64,000 nt of DNA from Proteles cristata cristata (taxonomy: Eukaryota > Chordata > Mammalia > Carnivora > Hyaenidae). The DNA lies in contig JAESUZ010000334.1 of the NCBI GenBank assembly GCA_017311185.1, positions 769,501-833,500 on the forward strand. Direction: 5' to 3'. This document shows positions 57,100 through 64,000 of the stretch, piece by piece. Each line of letters begins with the position of its first letter. The stretch's first letter is position 1. The notes under the pieces were generated by a model. It made no database searches. It worked only from the letters and a program-made list of their open reading frames with translations, and was not told the DNA's origin. Both the position numbers and the translations under genes were made by a program.

Positions 57100-57740
57100 A
57101 TCCGGAAACGACCCCGCGCGTGCAGTGCGCAAGGAGCGCCCGGATGGACGGTCCCTGGAGCGTGTCTCACACAGACCGGGGGCACGCGCGGGAGCTCACG
57201 GCTGTCCTTGGCGCCTCCGCAGGGTGAGTGGCCGCCGTCCCCGCGCCCCCACCCAGCCTCCCCCGCCGGTCGGTGTGCGGCCCCCAGGCGCCTCGCTGCG
57301 GTCGTCTCTCCCCACGCACCTCCCCGGGCTTGTTTTCCTACGTTGTGAACGTGTACCCTGACGTGGGAAGTTCTTACGTGCTGAGCGCGAGGACTGGTCG
57401 TGTCCCGGGACTTTCTTCCTGCAGCACCTGCCGCCACCTCCTGGTGGCCCGCCTGGCCGCCTGCCCCCGGCCCACCCCCGCCCCCGGCCGCCCCGTCCCA
57501 CCCCCATCCCCGGCCTACCGGGCTCGTGTTCAGACGTTGGGGCTTGTGTGTGTGTTTGTCTGGGATTTTTAAGAAACTGTTTGTATACCAAGAGAATGTA
57601 ATAGTAACAACCTAAAACAGGAAATGGAAGCTACTGCTTATTCTCGTAACTTTTCACAAGACCAAATACAGATTTTGTCATTGTTGTTTCTTGAGTGCAA
57701 TTTGAGATAAACTGGAGAAAACATTTATAAAAGTAAATAC
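57100..57740 (+). other. NOL10: Probable NOL10 3' UTR
   Basis: The sequence directly follows the stop codon. The first 440 bases are CpG-rich; composition then drops to AT-rich from about 57560. No canonical AATAAA occurs here, so the 3' end is uncertain and the UTR could extend further (the next AATAAA-type hexamers are at about 60607 and 61259). Confidence 0.5.
57665..57670 (+). promoter_or_regulatory. Candidate variant poly(A) signal AATACA
   Basis: This is an AATACA hexamer followed within 30 bases by a GT/T-rich stretch (ttttgtcattgttgtttctt), the usual downstream element layout. A second variant, AGTAAA, lies at 57732-57737. Both are weak candidates; cleavage data would decide. Confidence 0.25.
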
Positions 57741-58161
57741 TTCCATTTGAGTAGCTTCTTGGAGAAGGATCTATTCTTTGAGTTAATTTGAAAACTAAAT
57801 TTGTTTCCCAAGCTTTTCAGGTACTGATGGGAGTTTGGAGGCATGTTCTTTACACAAAGCGGGCACGGGGGCCCTGTGGCCCATACATGACAGAATCTTT
57901 CTGAAAGTTCCTAGCGTGAAGGTGGGACGTGCCGACGGTACCAGGCTGCAGGCTGCATGACCGGCCGGGGCCCAGACCTAGCCGGGCCTCCCTCCGCCTT
58001 CCTTCCCTTCCTCCTGTGGCAAAATCATTCCTTCCGGTCGCCCCTGCTGCTGTTCCTGGGCCATCCCCCGTCCCCGTCATGTCTCCGTTGCTTCTGTGCA
58101 GACAGGGGTCCACTCTGAGGCCGGAGACGTGCGGTCTGCTTCCAGGAAAAAAGGTGTCTTG

Positions 58162-58242
58162 TCTGTGATGTGTGTGTTGGTGGTGTGTCAGTCTGTGCTG
58201 TGTGTGTATCTGTGGTGAATGTGTGTGTGTGTGTCTGTGGAC
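58162..58242. repeat. GT-rich simple repeat
   Basis: Interrupted TG/GTCT repeats ending in a (tg)n run. Confidence 0.75.
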
Positions 58243-58764
58243 AGACCCTGTCACCAGAGAAAGAGTCTCATTACCTGGCACCCAGCCCAGGGCACTGGGC
58301 ACCCAGCTCGTGCTCTGGGGCCAGAGGCTTCACCTGTTTCCTTCCATCCCTGTGCCACCCGCTCTTCTTTTCCAGCTTTCTATCCCCTGAACCCCTTTTA
58401 TGAACCACCCCTTCCAGAAGAAAGGGGCCTCAGCTTTTCTGCACTTCCCTTTCTCTGTTCCCCACATTGACTGCTTCCTCAGAGAAGATTCCAGAAGTTA
58501 GGCAAGGACACTGCTGGCTGCAGGTTTTCCCCAGGGGGTCGAGCGGCCGCGCCGCAGACCTGTTTCCTAGGGCCAGGTGCTGTCACACCTATGCCTGGCC
58601 CTCCAAGGCCTCTATTTCCCTTCTCTGGGGGACGCGCCCTGTGGAGTTGGGGGCCAGTGTGCCCTGGAGCTCCTCTAAGACGGGGCTCCTCTAAGAGGGG
58701 GCCAGAGCCTCCCGGTGTGAGGGGTGGGGCGCCGGGGGCAGGGCTGGCCCAGCCCAGGGCTCAA

Positions 58765-58860
58765 TCCCGGCCCTGCTGTGCACCCACTTGATAGCCTTGG
58801 GCTTCACTTAACCTCTTTGAGTCTCACTCCCTCCTGTGAAATGAGCTCAGTGCTTCGTGT
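58765..58860 (+). repeat. MIR fragment
   Basis: atagccttgggcttcacttaacctctttgagtctcactccctc resembles the MIR core. Confidence 0.7.
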
Positions 58861-59448
58861 TTGTGGGCCTTAATTGAGGCACTGGTGTTGGGTGAGCAGA
58901 AGCACAGGGTGAGGCTCCCCAGTGCCGCCTCCCTCGCCTCTGCACACGCCCGTGTGAACTCAGCCACGTTCTTAATACGGAGCTTTCTCTAGGCCCCGCT
59001 GCCCCTCACTCAGCGCTTCCCCTGGGGGATTCCTGAACGGGCAGAGGGATCTGTGAGGGGCATTCAGGGAAAACTTACTCGGCAAGTTGATGCTCAGATG
59101 TCCCTCCAGGCCCCAGGGCTCCCCTGTCAGGGCCTTAGAGGAGCCCCCCCTCTACCGGGTTGAGATTCTTCAAGTACCTGCCACAATCCTCACATTTCTT
59201 TGAAATGCAAGTGTTATACTCTGGACTTGTTTGCTTGGTGCTGGGTTACTTTGCAGCCCTTTGCAGAAGTACGTGCCCGGTGCTCAGGAGCCGGCCCCCA
59301 CCCAGGACGGGGGCTTGGGTTTCACACTGAGTCATGACTTCTCCCCTAATCCTGCTTCAGGGCCCCCTCAGCTTCTAATATCCCTGATGCCTAAATGTGG
59401 GTTTTTTAAATTTTTAATTAAAAAATTTTTTGGTTAAATTTTTAATTT

Positions 59449-59642
59449 AAATTTTTCTTTTAAACATTTGTTTACATTTTGAGAGAGCGAGAAAGAGCAC
59501 GACCAGGGGAGAGGCAGAGAGATGGAGACAGAATCCGAAGCTGTCAGCACAGAGCCCGATGCGGGACTTGAACTCATGAGCGGTGAGCACATGACCTGAG
59601 CCGAAGTCAGATGCTTAACTGACTCAGCCACCCAGGCGCCCC
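59449..59642 (-). mobile_element. CAN-SINE
   Basis: Reverse copy ending cacccaggcgcccc, with a deletion of the ggctccaggctctgag part of the body. Confidence 0.9.
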
Positions 59643-59652
59643 TGTTTGTTCT

Positions 59653-59845
59653 GTTTTTTTTTTTTTAAGTTTATTTACTTATTTTTGAGCGAGCGAACAG
59701 GGGAGGGGCAGAGAGAGTGAGAGAGAGAATCCCAAACAGGCTCCGCACTGTCAGTGCAGGGCTCGATTCCACAAACTGTGAGATCATGACCTGAGCCGAA
59801 ATCAAGAGTCAGATACTCAACTGACTGAACCACCCCAGTGTCCCC
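59653..59845 (-). mobile_element. Older CAN-SINE in tandem with the previous copy
   Basis: Reverse copy with a T-run, gagcgagcgaacaggggag and head tcaactgactgaaccaccccagtgtcccc. It belongs to the subtype carrying atcaagagtcagatactcaa. Confidence 0.88.
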
Positions 59846-60734
59846 TAAATATGTTTTTAAACAACTATTTAAAAGAAAGTGAAAGGGGAAATTGAAGGAC
59901 ATGGCGGGGGGCTCCCCTCGCGACTGGTACCCTTTTCTGTATGCATGTTATACTCCAATTACAAGGTCTTATTGGCAAAGAATTGTTGTCTGAAAGTCAC
60001 CTGTACCCATTAGAGCACCTTAGGCCCACCCAATCCCCCTGAGATAACTCCTGATGCCATAAGGTATATCTTTTCAAATATTCTTCTGTCTTCTAAACAA
60101 GCATTTGGTGACCCAGTGGGGCCATACTATTTATGCTCTTCCTCAGCTTGAGTTTTAGAACTAATTTTCTCAAGTATGGACCTATGCGGAGAGATGTGCT
60201 TCATTCCTTTTTATGAACTTCGGACTATTTTAGTATATAGTTGATCCGTAATCTGACTCTTCCCCTGTTGATGGTTATGCCTAAAGCTCGACAGAATGAA
60301 CCTTTTTAAAAAGTCACATCTGTAGTAAGTGTAACCGACTTTTTTTCCATGGGCGTATGTAGGTAACTTCAAGGGACACCTGTGCGTAGCAAAGCACCCT
60401 AAATGGGAGTTCAGCTTTTTCTTCTTTTCCGTGTATGGGATTTGAGAGGGTTCAGTTCTCTTGTTAGGATATTGTTTTAGCTTTATCCATAGGACTCACC
60501 ATCTGCCCTAAGAGCAGAAGCAGGTATTTTGTTAGCACAATGGGGCTGATCTTAATGACGTCCTTTTCCACACTATTTATGCAGCGTACTGTTATGCCTA
60601 CGACCGTAATAAAAACTTCCTCAGACAGTCGTGTGGGGTTTTGCCTCTCATGAAGGACCCACGCCATGTGGCCGCCATGACTAGCATGGACCAAGCCGGC
60701 GCACAGGCAGGGCCACCGTGGCACTGACCTTGCT

Positions 60735-60850
60735 GCTTCTAGAACACTCCAGCCATTCTCTTAAGCCCAGGCCTTTGCAGATGCATTTCCTGTGCTTGGA
60801 ATGCTCTTCCAGCCTTCGGCTTAACTCTCACACTTGAGGGAGCAGCCACC
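60735..60850 (+). repeat. L2 fragment
   Basis: ggcctttgcagatgcatttcctgtgcttggaatgctcttcc is the characteristic L2 segment. Confidence 0.8.
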
Positions 60851-61179
60851 CGATGTGAAATGGTCACGCCCTTGCCCCCAGCCACCCCCGTGCCTTGACC
60901 GCAACGAGTTCCCAATCCAGTGTGCTTGTAAAAGACGTTGTGGAAAATTTCAAACCTGTACCAAAGCAGAAAACAGCTTAATGAGCTCCCACGTCCCCAC
61001 CTCCCGGCTTCAGTAATTAACAACAATCTTCTCTCATTTCACCGTTAACTCCTACCCACTGGTCCCTAGTACGTTGAAAAATCTTGATTCCGTATATCAT
61101 TATTTTATCCATAAATATTTGTGCTGCTTTTGTTTGTTTATGGTTTGTTCCCCACCCCCACCCCCACCCCATGCCAGAA

Positions 61180-61275
61180 TGTACCCTCCATCAGGACAGG
61201 GGTGTGCATGCTGTGTATCCAGCATGTGATATGACGCTGGGCACATAGACACTATTTAATAAATTTGTATTAAGT
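61180..61275 (+). repeat. L2 3' tail
   Basis: gtaccctccatcaggacaggg ... cgctgggcacatagacac ... aataaatttgtattaagtgaa matches the L2 end. Confidence 0.75.
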
Positions 61276-61599
61276 GAACAGTTGAGTTAGATGGAACTTT
61301 GAATCCAATACCAGAAGGGCGATTCTCCCTTGACAAGAGCTGTCTCAGGCCAGAAAGGCCTCACTGGAGTAGCTCAGGAGAGAGTTAGGAAGAGGGAATC
61401 AGGAGGAGGGATGGTGGAAAACCCTTGGGAGTGTTTGGATATACGGGAACAGAAAATAGGACGTGTTAGATCAAAGAGGGTTTTCGTTAAAACTGGAGAA
61501 AGCCCAGCATGTCTGCATGTTGCTGGGAATCATCCAGGAAAAGGAAAAAGTGATGACGTTAGAGAGAGGACAATTCCGAGAGTGACAGCATCAGTAAGT

Positions 61600-61770
61600 G
61601 TAGTAGTTATCTGTTGCTGTGTAACAAATTGCCCCACAGCTTAGGAGCTTAAAGTAACAGAGTTACCTAAGAGTTTTGGTGGGTCAGGAATTCAAAAGCA
61701 GCCTGGCTAGGTGGTTCGGATGCAGGGTCTCTCATGAGGGTACAGTCAAGACATCAGCCACACCTCCCCC
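61600..61770 (+). repeat. Old interspersed repeat, family unresolved
   Basis: gtagttatctgttgctgtgtaacaaattgcccc ... gggtcaggaattcaaaagcagcctggctaggtggtt ... ggtctctcatgagg is a widespread mammalian repeat pattern I recognise but cannot name with certainty. Confidence 0.6.
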
Positions 61771-62064
61771 CTGAGAACATCAGGCCGAGGGGGCGGCCAC
61801 CAAGGCTCTGGCGTTGGCTCTGCCACGTGACGCCAGTGGAGCAGCGCTTTTACCCTCTACCCTGCTCTCCTCCCTCCCTCACCCCTGCAGCACCCTGTCC
61901 AAGGCCTCCTCTACACTTGGCTGGTGGCAGATCACGCTGTGGGAGACTGAGCCTTTCGAGAAGAAGGGCTCTCCGAACCCAAACGGAACCCGCTGAGCAG
62001 AGACAACAGAAGGCAACCAGAGGAGGCCGGGGTCGGGCCCAGACTTGCTCGTAGCTAAGCTGCC

Positions 62065-62190
62065 AGTCAGTGGGCAAGTCACTTAACCTGTCTGTGCCTT
62101 GGTGTCTCTGTCTATAAAATGGGTCTAATAGTATCTGTCCCCTAAAAACTTCAGAGGATGTTTGTGAAGCTTAATGAGTGAGGTCCATTA
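62065..62190 (+). repeat. MIR fragment
   Basis: gggcaagtcacttaacctgtctgtgccttgg ... ctataaaatgggtctaatagtatc resembles the MIR core and 3' half. Confidence 0.8.
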
Positions 62191-63364
62191 AACTCCCCAG
62201 AAGAAAGGTGTAACTACACATAAAGTACTATTGTAATTAGCTCTCAGGCTCTTTAAACCAGGTCGCATCTTGTTTTAAGAGAGTTACCATGACAACGGGT
62301 TTGTTTGAAAAACACATAAAAAAGGTGGGGCCCTGCATCTCACGATAATAAGTAAATTTATTTTGCCGGTTTCTGTTGTAATAAAGAACCGTCTAGCTCC
62401 TGACTGACAGTCTGGCACTGACAGCCGGCCATTCCGAGACTAGTAACTTCCGCGTCTTGTACCCCGCTGTGGCGCGAACTGCGTGATCATTTCTCGCGGG
62501 CACAAAGCAGGCCCATCGGTGACTTTGAGCTGATGAACGCACAGTGCCCAGCGCTCCGGAGGCCGCAAGGAGTGGAGGCCGTGTCCCCGCTCCGGTAACA
62601 CTGATGCTGCTGGGTTCTCCGGGGAACAGCCGGTAGGTTACAGGCACGTAAGGAGATTTACTCTCACAGGTTGGCTAACCTGGGTATGGGGGCCGACGGG
62701 CTCCCAAGATCTGCGTCGGCAAGCCGGAGATGGCAGAGAGCCGATGTGGTGTCCGTCCGAGTCCAGAGGCCTGGCCCACAACCAGCCAGAAAGCCAGCAG
62801 GCGGGAGACTCCAGAAAAGCCCGTTTTTCAGTCTCCGTCTGAAGGCCAGAGAAGACCAGTGTGCTGTGGGAGCCGGCCGGCGGGGGGAGTTCCCTCTCGC
62901 TCTGCCTTTTTGTTCTAGTCGGGTCCTCAGCTGTTTGGGCAAGGCCCACCCCCAACGAGGAGGGCCACCAGCTTTATTCAGTCTACTAAAACGTTCTTCT
63001 CACTCAGAGGCACCCTCGCAGAAACACCTAGAATGTTTGACCAAATGTCCGGGCACCCAGGGGCCCAGTCAGTCAAGCTGACACATGAAATGACCCGGCA
63101 CGGCCCCCGCGGTGCACCAGGCGTGGAATTCAGCACGTGAGGTCTTGGTCCCACCTTGTGTAATGGATCAATGGACAAACGGGCCTGGGGAAGCTGCTGG
63201 AAGCAGCCTAGTGCTTCACAGACGCTGGGCAATATTTCATGGTGCCAGCAGAGATGTGGGAGCTTAGGAGCAGATGTTAGTAAACTACTCAAGCTTCAGA
63301 TCAGGAGATAAGGCTAGATTAAGGAGGATGGCAGAGAACACCGCTCTGAGTTCACCACCAACGC

Positions 63365-63583
63365 GGGGGGCACCTGGGGGGCTCAGTTCTTGAAGCGTCC
63401 AACCTTGGCTCATGTCATGATGTCATGAGTTGTGGGTTCGAGCCTCGCATGGGGCTCTGTGCTGACAGCTCAGAGCCCGGAGCCTATTTCAGATTCTGTG
63501 TCTCCCTTTCTCTGCCCCTCCCCTCCTTGTGCTCTCTCTCTCTCCTTCAAAAACAAAATAAAACACTAAAAAATTAATAAATC
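63365..63583 (+). mobile_element. CAN-SINE
   Basis: Head ggggggcacctggggggctcag, cat-type body tgctgacagctcagagcccggagcc, A-rich tail. Confidence 0.93.
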
Positions 63584-63921
63584 ACCAATGGGGAAATTGA
63601 TGTCTGGGTCCGAGATGGGGTGTGTTCCAAACTCCAAGCATCGGACTCCGTGTATCAGCTGGGTTCTTCCCTCTGTGACTTCACGTGAGAAGATAAACCC
63701 TGTCTGAGGTCCGGAGCCTCCCTGGCGGCCCAGCAGCTCTCCATGCTTCTGGAACCGCCAGGCTTGGAGCTCAGGGTGCCGCTTGGCCGCACCCTCGTGC
63801 TCCCTGGGGTGAGGAATCCGCAGTCCCCGGCAGGGCTCTGCACACGGCACAAGCCCACGGCGAGGGCGCAGACTTTCCTCCCACACTCGAAATAGACTGC
63901 CGGGAGGCCTGGGCGGCATCC

Positions 63922-64000
63922 AATTCCTGGTTTCGGCTCAGGTCGTGGTCTCGGGCCATGAGTTCGAGGCCCGCATCGGGCTCCATGCTGACAGTGCAGA
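63922..64000 (+). mobile_element. CAN-SINE, cut by the window end and lacking its head
   Basis: Starts within the tRNA part (ttcggctcaggtcgtggtctc) and runs to ctgacagtgcaga at the last base. Confidence 0.85.

Larger units (their letters stand above)
54950..57540. promoter_or_regulatory. CpG-rich 3'-terminal domain
   Basis: CpG dinucleotides stay frequent over about 2.5 kb spanning the last intron, last exon and start of the 3' UTR. For example, I count about 27 in some 230 bases at 56007-56240. It may be a 3' CpG island or the result of GC-biased gene conversion. No TATA-type promoter or divergent gene is identified. Confidence 0.5.
57741..64000. other. Apparently intergenic DNA downstream of NOL10
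   Basis: No exon is recognised. The stretch holds a GT-rich simple repeat (58162-58242), two minus-strand CAN-SINEs in tandem, two plus-strand SINEs (the last cut by the window end), and L2 and MIR remnants. 59850-60730 and 62200-63350 contain nothing I can name. In human the neighbour on this side is ODC1 at some distance; no ODC1 sequence is visible. Confidence 0.6.

Noticed and set aside
57741..64000. Search for ODC1 or another downstream gene
   Set aside because: No exon-like segment with recognisable protein was found. In human the next gene is far away.

Overview
This is nuclear genomic DNA from a carnivore mammal, very probably a felid. The main evidence is about 25 copies of the tRNA-Lys-derived CAN-SINE, on both strands, many of them in the cat-type form with a 'gctgacagctcagagcctggagcctg' body. 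Old mammalian repeats (MIR, L2, L1M, hAT elements) fill in the background. There is no bacterial-style gene content. Almost every long open frame is chance, repeat-derived, or produced by a GC-rich minisatellite.

One protein-coding gene is recognised: the 3' half of NOL10 (nucleolar protein 10, the orthologue of yeast Enp2, a WD40/NUC153 protein of the small-subunit processome), on the + strand. Nine coding exons can be placed to the base, each with AG/GT borders and mutually compatible phases: 5694-5746, 32250-32376, 35079-35158, 35335-35433, 37514-37603, 44069-44242, 44504-44751, 53947-54049 and 56980-57099 (stop TGA 57097-57099). They encode one split Gly codon plus 363 residues, about the C-terminal 53% of the roughly 688-residue family protein: the end of the beta-propeller, the linker, the NUC153 motif, an acidic Ser/Asp/Glu tract, coiled-coil-like charged segments and a basic tail. 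The upstream exons and the promoter lie to the left of the window.

Layout: 1-5693 is the end of an upstream intron (GC-rich, SINEs, a 44-bp tandem repeat). 5747-32249 is a 26.5-kb intron carrying most of the L1, SINE and hAT insertions, a small isolated CpG-dense patch near 30.1-30.4 kb and several repeat-poor AT-rich blocks. 32-45 kb holds the exon cluster, with one SINE inserted immediately upstream of a splice acceptor and a roughly 957-bp, 30-bp-unit minisatellite at 39.7-40.7 kb. 44.7-57 kb contains two more introns, the second becoming very CpG- and G-rich towards the last exon. 57.1-64 kb is the 3' UTR followed by apparently intergenic DNA with SINE, L2 and MIR copies. From human synteny the next gene in this direction would be ODC1, but nothing of it is visible here.

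I found no undescribed biological system. The observations most worth checking are the minisatellite whose units each carry a short perfect hairpin, the SINE wedged next to a putative branch point, the weak donor of the NUC153 exon with its in-frame retention product, the isolated CpG patch, and the CpG/G-quadruplex-rich 3' end.
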